Shown piece by piece: positions 14,425 to 22,737 of a stretch of DNA of 42,996 bases (within the stretch, counting starts at the first letter, position 1; each line of letters begins with the position of its first letter). The notes under the pieces are model-generated. The model was not told the origin of the DNA. It searched no databases and saw only the letters and a list, made by a program, of their open reading frames with translations. The stretch is taken from the NCBI GenBank assembly GCA_021399395.1, contig JAAFKJ010000123.1, positions 1 through 42,996 on the forward strand. Direction: 5' to 3'. Both the position numbers and the translations under genes were made by a program. This DNA comes from Candidatus Heimdallarchaeota archaeon (GTDB taxonomy: Archaea; Asgardarchaeota; Heimdallarchaeia; Heimdallarchaeales; Heimdallarchaeaceae).

Positions 14425-16004
14425 GTTCGAAGTTTAGTTTAATAGAAGCACAGGTAATTAACCAAGCACTAACCAATGTTGCTTTAGAAACAGGTATTGT
14501 CCTTCAACGTTCAGCTTTTTCCCCCAATATACGCGATCGATTAGATTTCTCTAGTGCTATCATGGACAAAGATGGTCGTTTGATTGCTCAAGCAGAACAC
14601 ATCCCTGTTCATCTAGGAGCAATGCCAGAAGGTGTGCAAGCACTTATCAAACACTTTGGTAAGGAAAACATACTTGATGGGGATATATACATCGCAAATA
14701 ATCCTTACTTGGGCGGAACGCATTTACCTGATATAGCAGTTGTAAAACCTATCTTCTTTGATAACTCTCTTGTTGGATATATCGCCAATAGATGTCATCA
14801 TGCTGATGTTGGGGGTGTTGTCCCCGGGTCTATGCCTAGTGGTAAGTATACTTTGGAAGAGGAAGGATACATTATTAACCCAACTGTTTTAGAACGAAAC
14901 GGGGTTTTAAATCAAGAATGGTTCAATGAGTTTCTATCTAACATACGCGTACCAGATGAAAGAAAAGGAGATATTCAAGCACAACTCGCATCTACTAAGA
15001 TCGGGGAAAAGAAGTTTCACTCTCTTCTAAAGAAATATTCTCTAGACAGAGTTCAGCAGATAATTGATTTTCTTAATGAAAGATCTAAAAATGCTTCTTT
15101 GGAACTTATTAGGACAATACCAGAAAATAAGAGGGTTAGCTTTACTGATTACATGGATAATGACGGAGTAAAGGATGCACCCATCGGTATAACAGCTGAG
15201 GTTGAAAGGAAAGGTGATAAACTCATTATTGATTATAGTAAAACAGAATCTCAAGTTGAAGGGAATATTAATGCTACCTATGCTGTTACGCTCTCTGCAA
15301 CCTACTATATTATACGTTGTTTAGTTTCTAGGGAATATGCAACCAATAGTGGATTATATGAACCATTGGAGATAATAACGAAAAAAGGAACATTGATTGA
15401 TCCTCTTCCACCAGCTGGAGTGGCTGCTGGAAATGTTGAAACAAGTCAACGTATAACTGATGTGATGATAGGCGTTTTCTCACAGTTATTCCCAGAAATA
15501 GTTCCAGCTGCTAGCAGCGGTACAATGAACAATACTATTATTGGTGGAGTAGGTCCCAACGGTGTTCAATTTACTTATTATGAAACAATAGCCGGAGGAA
15601 TAGGTGCAGGAAAAGACTATGCTCCTCCAAATGCGAAACACAGTCACATGACAAACACAAGGAATACTTCTGTAGAAGTTCTAGAGAAATACTATCCTCT
15701 ACGAATTCATGAATATTCAATCCTCCCCAATACAGGTGGTGAAGGGATGTGGTCAGGAAGCAACGGTGTTCGCAGAACTATTGAGTTGGTAGCAGATGAA
15801 GCTATTCTATCCATTCAAAGTGAAAGAAGAAAATATTCACCCTTTGGTTTGTTTGGTGGTAAGGTTGGAGCTAAAGGTAAGAACCTCTTAAAGACTCCAG
15901 ATGAGACTATAGTTCTTCCATCAAAAGTTACTAAGAAAATAAAGAAGGGAGACATCGTTATTATAGAGACACCTGGTGGTGGAGGATACGGAAAAGAGCA
16001 ATAA
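14421..16004 (+). CDS. hyuB: Hydantoinase/oxoprolinase subunit B (HyuB family)
   Basis: A 527-residue partner of HyuA. Family segments are visible: VALETGIVLQRSAFSPNIRDRLDFSSAI near the start, DIYIANNPYLGGTHLPDIAVV, IANRCHHADVGGVVPGSMPSG (histidine/aspartate metal-binding region), and the C-terminal glycine-rich end TPGGGGYG. The ATGA overlap with hyuA points to translational coupling and a hetero-oligomer. Whether the substrate is 5-oxoproline, a hydantoin or a related compound cannot be told. No transporter or dihydropyrimidinase lies beside the pair. Confidence 0.92.
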   Translation: MSSKFSLIEAQVINQALTNVALETGIVLQRSAFSPNIRDRLDFSSAIMDKDGRLIAQAEHIPVHLGAMPEGVQALIKHFGKENILDGDIYIANNPYLGGTHLPDIAVVKPIFFDNSLVGYIANRCHHADVGGVVPGSMPSGKYTLEEEGYIINPTVLERNGVLNQEWFNEFLSNIRVPDERKGDIQAQLASTKIGEKKFHSLLKKYSLDRVQQIIDFLNERSKNASLELIRTIPENKRVSFTDYMDNDGVKDAPIGITAEVERKGDKLIIDYSKTESQVEGNINATYAVTLSATYYIIRCLVSREYATNSGLYEPLEIITKKGTLIDPLPPAGVAAGNVETSQRITDVMIGVFSQLFPEIVPAASSGTMNNTIIGGVGPNGVQFTYYETIAGGIGAGKDYAPPNAKHSHMTNTRNTSVEVLEKYYPLRIHEYSILPNTGGEGMWSGSNGVRRTIELVADEAILSIQSERRKYSPFGLFGGKVGAKGKNLLKTPDETIVLPSKVTKKIKKGDIVIIETPGGGGYGKEQ

Positions 16005-16160
16005 ATTGTGTTAGTTCTGTATTATTTTGGTATTATTGATTTTCTTGTACTTTATTTTCAAGCTCTCTAAAGTTCCAAGAAGGCATTTTTGCTTTTAGAG
16101 TATTTTTGTCGTATATTCTCTTCACAAAACATTTAGATAGGTCTAAACTAAACTTAGTTC

Positions 16161-16952
16161 ATGGTAGAAGATGAACCTCTTTTAATTGTGGAAACAGTAG
16201 GAGAGAAAAGCAATATTTTACTTATTACTCTGAACCGTCAAAAGAAGTTGAATGCATTAAACAAAGATATGCTTGATTTGCTAAATAAAACATTCAAGTC
16301 GTTACAAGATAATCCCAACATAAGAGCTGTTATTATTTATTCAGAAGGTAAAAGTTGGAGTGCTGGAGTTGACTTAAAGTGGGCTTCAAGCTTAGGATGG
16401 AAATTCATTCTGGCAATTAAGAAAGGACAAAAAGTATTTGCTAGAATAGAAAAACAACCAATTCCCGTTATTGCAGCTATCAATGGATATGCAATGGGTG
16501 GAGGAATGGAGTTAGCACTTTCTTGTGATATTCGTATTGCAGCTGATACAGCTACCTTTGCACAGTCTGAAACATCTATAGGTTTACCTCCAGGTTGGGG
16601 TGGAACATATCGCTTACCAAAAGTCGTTGGCTTGAGTACAGCTAAAGACTTGATCTATACAGGGAGAAGATTTTCTGCTGAAGAAGCTCTTGAAATGAAG
16701 TTTGTAAGTAAAGTAGTACCTCTAGAAGATCTAAGGAACCAAGCAATAGAGATTGCTGAATCTATTGCTAGAAATGCACCAATAGCTGTTAAGGTATCTA
16801 AGAAAGCCGTCAATAAAGGCATTTCAACCTCTGTTAAAGGAGGATATAGGGCAGAAAAGAGAGGGGTTTGGCGTTGCTTCAGAACTAAAGACATAAGAGA
16901 AGGAATAACAGCTGTTTTCGAGAAGAGAAAACCTGAGTTCAAAGGCAAGTAG
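16161..16952 (+). CDS. Enoyl-CoA hydratase/isomerase family protein
   Basis: A 263-residue crotonase-fold enzyme. The oxyanion hole is formed by SAGVDLKWA and INGYAMGGGMELALSCDIRIA. The first catalytic glutamate is present in QSETSIGLPPGWGGTYRL. The second acidic position, glutamate in standard hydratases (SLAME), aligns with aspartate in STAKDLIYTG. That is conservative but leaves open isomerase or other crotonase chemistry. It probably acts on acyl-CoA intermediates. An ACATTTAGATA box about 25 nt upstream supports ATG 16161. The regulator gene follows after 27 nt and may be co-transcribed. Confidence 0.9.
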   Translation: MVEDEPLLIVETVGEKSNILLITLNRQKKLNALNKDMLDLLNKTFKSLQDNPNIRAVIIYSEGKSWSAGVDLKWASSLGWKFILAIKKGQKVFARIEKQPIPVIAAINGYAMGGGMELALSCDIRIAADTATFAQSETSIGLPPGWGGTYRLPKVVGLSTAKDLIYTGRRFSAEEALEMKFVSKVVPLEDLRNQAIEIAESIARNAPIAVKVSKKAVNKGISTSVKGGYRAEKRGVWRCFRTKDIREGITAVFEKRKPEFKGK

Positions 16953-16979
16953 TTTCTCGTAGAGTTGAAGTGATTCTAT

Positions 16980-17723
16980 ATGAATCAGGCTGAAGTAACA
17001 CACGCAGAGGAAGAATATTTAGAAACATTTTTTTGGTTTTTTGAGTATGGGAATAAACACGTTAAAACTAATCAAATAGCTGAGATGATGAATGTTGATC
17101 CTGGTACAGTTACTTCTATGTTCAAGAAACTATCAAAGAAGGGTTACATAAACTACAAACCATATTATGGTGCTGAGCTAACTCCAAAGGGAGAGGATAT
17201 TGCTAGAAAAGTTGTTAGAATGCATAGATTATCCGAAAGTTTCCTTGAATGGTTAGGTCTTCCTTGGGCTATGATTCATGAGGAAGCTTGTAAATGGGAG
17301 CATGTTTTGACAGAAGAGATAGCAGAAATGATCGAGAAAAAACTAAAACCTGAGCGAACTCCTTATGGGGCAATGATTCCACCAAAGGTAGGTATTAGCC
17401 ATATTCCAACAGAGAATAAACCATTAGCTCGATTTAGTCCTAATAATAAAATAGTAATTGTAGAAATAATAGAAAGAGCGATTGCTAGACACTTTCCCCA
17501 TGAAGCCACTCTTCAAGAAGTATACATTGAGTTAGAAGAAAAAGGATTGAAACCTGAAACAGAGTGGATGATCATCTCAACAAAAGTTAGGGAAGATGCT
17601 ACAGTTGAGGATTGGGCACTTTCTTATGACCTAGATATGACTTTGGAAAACAAAGATAGAAGAAAAATAAAGGTCCCATATTATTTGGTGAATATGATTT
17701 TAGCCAAAAAAATTTCTTCTTAA
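16980..17723 (+). CDS. DtxR/MntR-family metal-dependent transcription regulator
   Basis: A 247-residue repressor-type protein. An N-terminal winged helix comes first (HAEEEYLETFFWFF, then TNQIAEMMNVDPGTVTSMFKKLSKKGYINYKPYYGAELTPKG). The metal-binding/dimerisation domain follows (MHRLSESFLEWLGLPWAMIHEEACKWEHVLTEEI), with the histidine, glutamate and cysteine ligands usual in DtxR proteins. A third, FeoA-like region makes up the C-terminus. Family members sense iron or manganese. No transporter gene is adjacent, so its target is unknown. Confidence 0.9.
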   Translation: MNQAEVTHAEEEYLETFFWFFEYGNKHVKTNQIAEMMNVDPGTVTSMFKKLSKKGYINYKPYYGAELTPKGEDIARKVVRMHRLSESFLEWLGLPWAMIHEEACKWEHVLTEEIAEMIEKKLKPERTPYGAMIPPKVGISHIPTENKPLARFSPNNKIVIVEIIERAIARHFPHEATLQEVYIELEEKGLKPETEWMIISTKVREDATVEDWALSYDLDMTLENKDRRKIKVPYYLVNMILAKKISS

Positions 17724-17749
17724 TAATGCTGTTTCTTTACTCTGATAGT

Positions 17750-18232
17750 TCATTCAACCTGATCTTCTTCAAATTCTTTCTTTAATTTTTCATCTAGTTC
17801 TTCTTTTTCTTTTTTCTTTTTCCTTCTTCGATTTACGAGTATGTCGGCAACAATTAACGCTATTACAACTACTGGTATTGCAATTGCTTGAGTTATCCAA
17901 CAATTAGTGCTGTACTGTTGCTCTAGAATAAAGAAACCTGAAAATATAATCAGATAAGTTGTGAGAGCAAAGACTATGATTAATATGATTCTAACTAGAG
18001 TTGAAATAACAATCTCTGCATTCCTGTCCCTTTTTTTCTTTCTAATAAAAGCCATAGCCATCCCAGCGGAAATAAGAAAGCCAAATCCAACAGCTGTTAA
18101 ACTAGCTGCAAGTAAAAATGTCATCATATCAAACAAAGATACAATGAAAAACACTACTCCTCCTATCATCAGACCAAGAGCAGTATACATGTAAACCTGG
18201 TAATCTTCGGGAACACCAATAAATAGTGTCAT
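17750..18232 (-). CDS. Four-helix membrane protein, unknown function
   Basis: A 160-residue protein with four hydrophobic segments, at about residues 13-33, 38-62, 78-101 and 113-131. They are separated by a basic loop (RKKKRDRNAE) and followed by a long charged tail rich in lysine and glutamate, probably cytoplasmic. No motif is recognised. It is convergent with the regulator gene, with 26 nt between the stops. Confidence 0.75.
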   Translation of the reverse strand: MTLFIGVPEDYQVYMYTALGLMIGGVVFFIVSLFDMMTFLLAASLTAVGFGFLISAGMAMAFIRKKKRDRNAEIVISTLVRIILIIVFALTTYLIIFSGFFILEQQYSTNCWITQAIAIPVVVIALIVADILVNRRRKKKKEKEELDEKLKKEFEEDQVE

Positions 18233-18331
18233 CAGTTAGTTTTAGTTAATATGTTCTATAAATCCTTTTAGATGATTTTTGAAGGAAGAAAAGAATTTAG
18301 GGAATTAAAGAAGTATGGAAAAGAGTCGTTC

Positions 18332-19765
18332 TTATTCTGTAAGTTTCCAGAGAATTCTTTTTGGAGTATCTTCTAGAGCAATTCCTGCTTCTTTTAGATC
18401 ATCTCTTATTTTATCACTCATTTCCCAATTCTTCTCTTTTCGATATTCTCCACGAATTTCGATTAGGAGTTTGATTAGTTTTTCCACTTTATCCAAGGAT
18501 AAGTAACTGTTGAAATCTTCATACAAACCAAGAATTGATCTGAATTCATCAAAGAGTTTGTCAGCTTCTTTTATAGCTGAGGAATTGATGTTTTCTGCTT
18601 TTCTTAGATAATCATTGACATCATTAGAAAATTTGAAAACCACTGCAAACCCATTTGAAGTGTTAAAATCTTCATCCATTGCCTCAATGAAGTCATTGCG
18701 AGCCTTCTCAGTTTTTTCAATTAACTTCTTATCTAACTCTGAAAGTTTAGATTCATCTTTTTCCATAATTTCATCTGCATAGTTTTTAGTAAGTAAAATC
18801 ACGTCAAATAATCTATCAGATGTAACTTGAGCTTGATCTATGACATCATCAGTAAACATAATTGGACTACGATAGTGGGTTTGAAGAATAAACAATCGAA
18901 CTGCATCAGCTGAATAGTGTTCTAGTAATTCAACAATATTAACGAAGTTTCCTAGAGATTTGCTCATCTTTTCTTTATCAATATTGATAAAGCCATTGTG
19001 GAGCCAGTAATTAACGAAAGGTTTTCCTCTAAGTGCTTCAGCTTGAGCTATTTCATTTTCATGATGAGGGAAGATGAGATCTTGACCGCCGCTGTGGATG
19101 TCAATGAGTTCTCCTAAATACAAACCTGACATCAAAACACATTCACTGTGCCAGCCGATACGTCCTTTTCCCCAAGGTGAAGGCCAATATGGCTCTCCTG
19201 GCTTCATCGCTTTCCATAATGCGAAGTCAGCTGGGAATTTTTTATTGGGATTCTTTGCATCTTCTGTACCTTCTTGAAGAATATTTTCTATTTTCTGATT
19301 TGATAGTTTTCCATATTCTTTGAACTTTCTAACATCAAAGTAAACATCACCATTGCTCTCGTATGCATATCCTTTTTCTTCTAATTCTTGTACAAATTCT
19401 ATCATTGGGTTCATATGGAGCATAGCTCTTGGATGTACAGTAGCGGGTTTTAGGTTTAAACTAGCCATATCTCTTCGGAAATAGCTTAGATACTCCTCTG
19501 CAACTTCAAGTACACTTCGTTTCTCTTGATTTGCTACTTCTATCATTCTATCTTCAATATCTGTAAAATTCATGATGTAATTCACTTTATATCCTCTATA
19601 TTCGAGATATCTGCGGATAGTATCAAATGCGATAGCAGATCTAGCGTGCCCTAGATGCATTAACCCATTAACCGTTGGACCACAGTTGTACCACTTAACA
19701 ACGTTAGGTTCAATAGTCTTGAACTCTTCAAGTTGACGGGTAAGAGTACTATAGATTTTAATCAT
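18332..19765 (-). CDS. cysS: Cysteinyl-tRNA synthetase
   Basis: A 477-residue class I aminoacyl-tRNA synthetase that charges tRNA-Cys. The HIGH signature appears as HLGH (37-40) and KMSKS is exact (266-270). The zinc ligands sit at C28, C209, H234 and E238, the same pattern as in the E. coli enzyme. Length and C-terminal helical domain are normal. It is transcribed alone; the divergent epimerase gene starts 123 nt away. Confidence 0.97.
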   Translation of the reverse strand: MIKIYSTLTRQLEEFKTIEPNVVKWYNCGPTVNGLMHLGHARSAIAFDTIRRYLEYRGYKVNYIMNFTDIEDRMIEVANQEKRSVLEVAEEYLSYFRRDMASLNLKPATVHPRAMLHMNPMIEFVQELEEKGYAYESNGDVYFDVRKFKEYGKLSNQKIENILQEGTEDAKNPNKKFPADFALWKAMKPGEPYWPSPWGKGRIGWHSECVLMSGLYLGELIDIHSGGQDLIFPHHENEIAQAEALRGKPFVNYWLHNGFINIDKEKMSKSLGNFVNIVELLEHYSADAVRLFILQTHYRSPIMFTDDVIDQAQVTSDRLFDVILLTKNYADEIMEKDESKLSELDKKLIEKTEKARNDFIEAMDEDFNTSNGFAVVFKFSNDVNDYLRKAENINSSAIKEADKLFDEFRSILGLYEDFNSYLSLDKVEKLIKLLIEIRGEYRKEKNWEMSDKIRDDLKEAGIALEDTPKRILWKLTE

Positions 19766-19888
19766 AAGACTAGTTCAAAATCTGCTTAAAAAAGCGTTTC
19801 GCTCAGACAGAAGTTAAAATAATTTAGCTTCAGAGGTTTTTCTCTCTAAAAAAATAAATAGAACCATTGAATCTTTCAGTAGAAGGAA

Positions 19889-20878
19889 ATGACAATATTA
19901 GTTACAGGAGCAACAAGTGCTGTGGGTTATTTCATAGCAAAGAGAGTGAGAGAACAATATCCAGAGACGGAGATCAAAGCTCTATCCCGTTCAGGAAAGA
20001 AAGCAAAAGAGTTAGAGGAATTGGAGATAGGTATAGTCAAGGGAGATCTTACTGATATTAATTCTCTCTACAAAGCTTTGCAGGGTGTTGATATAGTTTA
20101 CAATGCTGCGGGAGAAGCACGAGATTATATCCCATCAAACCTCTACTATGAGGTCAATGTAGATGGGACAAGAAATATACTCGAAGCATTTGTTAAGAAT
20201 AAAGGTAAGAGGTTTATGCATGTTAGCACTGTTGGTATATATGGTTATCAACCAAAACATCAACCCATAAAAGAAACTCATCCTAAGAAATCTGACCATC
20301 CTTATCATAAAACCAAGATGATTGCTGAAGACCTAGTTTTTCAATATGCAAGGGAGCATGGTTTTTTTGCAACAGCTGTTAGACCACCTTACATTGTAGG
20401 ACCAAGAGATAGGCAAGTTGCACCAAAGGTATTTGATTATCTATTGAAGGAACGAAAGATTCCATTAGTTGGTGGGGGAAATGCCATTGTTTCCTTTGTT
20501 CATCATGATGATGTTGCTGAAGCGTTAGTTCTTTCTGGAGAAGTAGAATCTGCAAATGGTGAAGCTTTTCATGTTATTGGTGGAACGTGCACAGCCAGAG
20601 AACTGTTTCAGCTAGCAGGTGAAATCACTGGAAAAGAACCCATTTTTCAAGAAATAGGTTTTCCATTAGCAATTACTGTAGCAATAATGAGTGAAACTAT
20701 GGCAAAAATAAAAGGTTCAAAACCAAAAATCTCGAGAAGAAGGGTAAATCAATTCAGTAGAACACGAGTGTATAGTATTGATAAACTAAAAGAAATAGTT
20801 GGATTTGTACCAAAATACGATGTAAAGAAAGCATTTCAAGATGCATTCACTTGGATGAAAGAAGAAAAGATAATTTAG
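19889..20878 (+). CDS. NAD-dependent epimerase/dehydratase, 3-beta-HSD-like extended SDR
   Basis: A 329-residue extended SDR. It has the TGATSAVGYFIAKR cofactor motif near the N-terminus, DIVYNAAGEARDYIP in place of the usual NAG segment, a catalytic threonine/serine in MHVSTVGIYG, and YHKTK supplying the tyrosine and lysine. The order TGATSAVG, VSTVGIYGY, VRPPYIVGPRD and SFVHHDDVAEAL places it with the 3-beta-hydroxysteroid dehydrogenase / nucleoside-sugar epimerase group. Substrate unknown. The start at ATG 19889 begins directly with the cofactor strand, as is normal in this family. Confidence 0.88.
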   Translation: MTILVTGATSAVGYFIAKRVREQYPETEIKALSRSGKKAKELEELEIGIVKGDLTDINSLYKALQGVDIVYNAAGEARDYIPSNLYYEVNVDGTRNILEAFVKNKGKRFMHVSTVGIYGYQPKHQPIKETHPKKSDHPYHKTKMIAEDLVFQYAREHGFFATAVRPPYIVGPRDRQVAPKVFDYLLKERKIPLVGGGNAIVSFVHHDDVAEALVLSGEVESANGEAFHVIGGTCTARELFQLAGEITGKEPIFQEIGFPLAITVAIMSETMAKIKGSKPKISRRRVNQFSRTRVYSIDKLKEIVGFVPKYDVKKAFQDAFTWMKEEKII

Positions 20879-20893
20879 TGCATCATGATTCTT

Positions 20894-21631
20894 CTATTCA
20901 AATCCATATTTCTCTTCTATTTCATATATGGTCATTTTATTGGATTTTTCTTTGTAGCCCTTCTTCACAAAAAGATTGAATTTGAACAAGTCTAGAAACC
21001 CTTTGAAAAGTCTCTTAGTTCCGTATTTTGATTTTCCACTTAATCGAGGACGATGAGAGACTTTCTTCTCTGATATTCTAAAACCTCTGCTTGCTATAAT
21101 TGCAGGTAAATATCTGTGTGCACCTTTTATCAATGATAAATCTGTTACAACTTCTTTTCTATAAACTCTTAACATACAGTTATTGTCATGAATCCGAACT
21201 TTGCTAAAAATTCCATTAAGAATATTATAGATCTTTGAATTGAGTTTCTTAATTGCCGTATCTTGACGATTATTTCTCCATCCGCAAATAACGTCAAAAT
21301 CGTTAGTCAGTTCTAAAATAAGTGAAGGTATATTCTTTGGATCATCCTGCCCATCTCCATCAAGTGTAACAACTATCTCTCCTTTTATGTGATTAAATCC
21401 AGCAGTTAGAGCTGCACTTTTCCCAAATCGCTGACTTAGTTGAATGGCTCGTAAATTGTTCTTACCTGATATCATTTTTTTTAGATTAACGAGTGTATTG
21501 TCGTTTGATCCATCATCTATGAAGATAATCTCGAAATCTTGCGATTGTTCAGCAAGTACATCTCTCAGCTCTTCATAGAGTGATAGTACATTATCTTCTT
21601 CGTTGAATACAGGAATGACTGCGGATATCAT
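20894..21631 (-). CDS. Family 2 glycosyltransferase, dolichol-phosphate sugar synthase-like
   Basis: About 246 residues: MISAVIPVFNEEDNVLSLYEEL, FEIIFIDDGSNDNT, the donor-binding LDGDGQDDP (DxD region), and GAHRYLPAIIASRGFRI before a basic end. This order is that of DPM1/GtrB enzymes, which move a sugar from a nucleotide donor onto a lipid phosphate. The C-terminal membrane helices found in GtrB and many archaeal homologues are missing, so it resembles the soluble DPM1 type. The frame is open 38 codons further upstream, but that stretch overlaps tRNA-Ala; ATG 21631 starts directly at the first strand. A role in protein N-glycosylation is inferred. Confidence 0.88.
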   Translation of the reverse strand: MISAVIPVFNEEDNVLSLYEELRDVLAEQSQDFEIIFIDDGSNDNTLVNLKKMISGKNNLRAIQLSQRFGKSAALTAGFNHIKGEIVVTLDGDGQDDPKNIPSLILELTNDFDVICGWRNNRQDTAIKKLNSKIYNILNGIFSKVRIHDNNCMLRVYRKEVVTDLSLIKGAHRYLPAIIASRGFRISEKKVSHRPRLSGKSKYGTKRLFKGFLDLFKFNLFVKKGYKEKSNKMTIYEIEEKYGFE

Positions 21632-21701
21632 AATGATAAACAGGGGTGCTTTTACACTAACAAAAGTTTTTCCAAAGCTCTTAAGATGTCTAAAAGAAAG
21701 A

Positions 21702-21777
21702 TGGTGGACTGGTCGGGACTTGAACCCGAGGCCTCTTCGGTGCAAGCGAAGCGATCTTCCAACTGATCTACCAGCCC
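21702..21777 (-). tRNA. tRNA-Ala (TGC)
   Basis: On the reverse strand: acceptor GGGCTGG/CCAGTCC, which includes the G3:U70 pair that identifies alanine tRNAs. The anticodon arm CTTCG-CTTGCAC-CGAAG has anticodon TGC. The T arm carries GGTTCAAGTCC, A73 is present and CCA is encoded at 21702-21704. No intron. Confidence 0.95.
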
Positions 21778-21843
21778 GTGTTAGATTGCTTTCTATTAAT
21801 TCTTTTTTTAACGTTTCGATATCGAAATTCTTTTTTTTACAGT

Positions 21844-21881
21844 CAAGAAATCATAAAATAGCACTTTTATGCTTTTTCTTG
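21844..21881. other. AT-rich hairpin between tRNA-Ala and the 22180 gene
   Basis: CAAGAAA (21844-21850) pairs with TTTCTTG (21875-21881) and CATAAAA (21852-21858) with TTTTATG (21865-21871), around a 6-nt loop. It lies upstream of both tRNA-Ala (reverse) and the promoter of the unknown gene. The rest of the 400-nt gap holds two ACCGACAAAAA-like direct repeats (CCGACAAAAA at 21905 and 21930) and the palindromes listed separately. Confidence 0.3.
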
Positions 21882-21992
21882 ATAATAGCCGGGTATTACA
21901 CTTCCCGACAAAAACAAGTCCACAAACTACCGACAAAAAAGGTAAAACTGGAGATTAAATCTAATTTGGCGTAAAACAGCCCCTCCCCATAG

Positions 21993-22005
21993 TTTCCAAT
22001 GGAAA
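21993..22005. promoter_or_regulatory. Palindrome TTTCCAATGGAAA, candidate operator 1
   Basis: Perfect 6-bp arms around one base. A near-identical site occurs at 22083-22093, giving the shared core TTCCAWTGGAA. Two copies in one intergenic region suggest a dimeric regulator acting on the gene at 22180. Confidence 0.35.
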
Positions 22006-22082
22006 TAATGGTTTATTGGCGTTTAAGCCTCTCTCTTGAGAAATCAGCAATCCCGCAAATTATTTCCTTATATCTATTAAAT

Positions 22083-22093
22083 TTCCATTGGAA
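22083..22093. promoter_or_regulatory. Palindrome TTCCATTGGAA, candidate operator 2
   Basis: Perfect 5-bp arms around one base, 89 nt downstream of operator 1 and about 56 nt upstream of the TATA box, which would fit activator binding better than direct promoter blocking. Confidence 0.35.
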
Positions 22094-22103
22094 TAATAAA
22101 ACG

Positions 22104-22140
22104 TTAAGTAAATATATTAGATGGTTTTTTAAGTAAATAT
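22104..22140 (+). repeat. 12-nt direct repeat pair upstream of the 22180 promoter
   Basis: TTAAGTAAATAT occurs at 22104-22115 and again at 22129-22140, 25 nt apart, ending 8 nt before the TATA box. In archaea this is where a BRE element and activator sites lie. Confidence 0.4.
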
Positions 22141-22148
22141 TATCTCAG

Positions 22149-22156
22149 TATAAATA
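22149..22156 (+). promoter_or_regulatory. TATA box of the unknown 22180 gene
   Basis: TATAAATA ends 23 nt before ATG 22180, the most canonical TATA box in the window; a leaderless or nearly leaderless transcript is expected. Confidence 0.5.
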
Positions 22157-22179
22157 ACGAAAACTGCAAGAAATAAGTG

Positions 22180-22497
22180 ATGACGATGGTAACAATCAAC
22201 GAAGCACAGAGAAAATTGCTCGAACTCATTAACAGTAGAAACAGTGTAAAACAATTAGATGTAATGAATATTCCAAAAACCCCTAGTAGAATAATGGGAG
22301 AAAAGATGTTGAATGCTTTTGCAACCCAAATACTGGATGATTGTGAAGGATTAGAATGTGATCCAACAATTGAAGATGAATTAATTGAAAGTCTATTAAG
22401 TACACTAGCATTAGCAGGTGTAGTAGGAATAGATTTAGAAAGAAAATTAGTGGAAATATTGGGTTTAATGGAAATTGTTACTGCTGATAGTTCATAA
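22180..22497 (+). CDS. Hypothetical protein, mostly helical, 105 aa
   Basis: I do not recognise this protein. It is soluble, predicted all-helical, acidic in the middle (ILDDCEGLECDPTIEDELIESLL) and ends in a hydrophobic-acidic helix (VGIDLERKLVEILGLMEIV). There is no transmembrane segment. The pair of cysteines in DDCEGLEC could bind metal or form a disulfide. Starts GTG 22177, ATG 22180 and ATG 22186 are possible; I chose ATG 22180. What stands out is its promoter: a canonical TATA box, two 12-nt direct repeats and two palindromes. No partner gene lies on the same strand. Confidence 0.65.
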   Translation: MTMVTINEAQRKLLELINSRNSVKQLDVMNIPKTPSRIMGEKMLNAFATQILDDCEGLECDPTIEDELIESLLSTLALAGVVGIDLERKLVEILGLMEIVTADSS

Positions 22498-22737
22498 TAT
22501 CAAGAACAAGCAAGTCTCTGTCGGTGGGAGGGATTCACTCTCATCCCTACAAGTATAAGTGATGAGAACATCTAAATAAGCGATTTTTAAGATTAGTTTG
22601 ATAATTAGTCCAAAACATAGAATGGTTAAGTTAGGACTATATAATCTTAAACGGGAGGAACGATTCACATTGTTGTTATACAATGAAACATTATATATTA
22701 TTTTGATCTGATTCATTAACAATTAAATGCGTTTAAG

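Noticed and set aside
21632..21745. 38-codon upstream extension of the glycosyltransferase
   Set aside because: It runs through tRNA-Ala; family proteins start at the first beta strand, which begins at ATG 21631.
21603..21974. Forward frame of 123 codons
   Set aside because: It reads across the antisense of tRNA-Ala and the glycosyltransferase start; no conserved features.
22498..22560. tRNA-like segment (GGGATTC...ATCCCT)
   Set aside because: It forms only a 6-bp stem with a loop that does not fit the T-arm consensus, and no acceptor or anticodon arm is seen.
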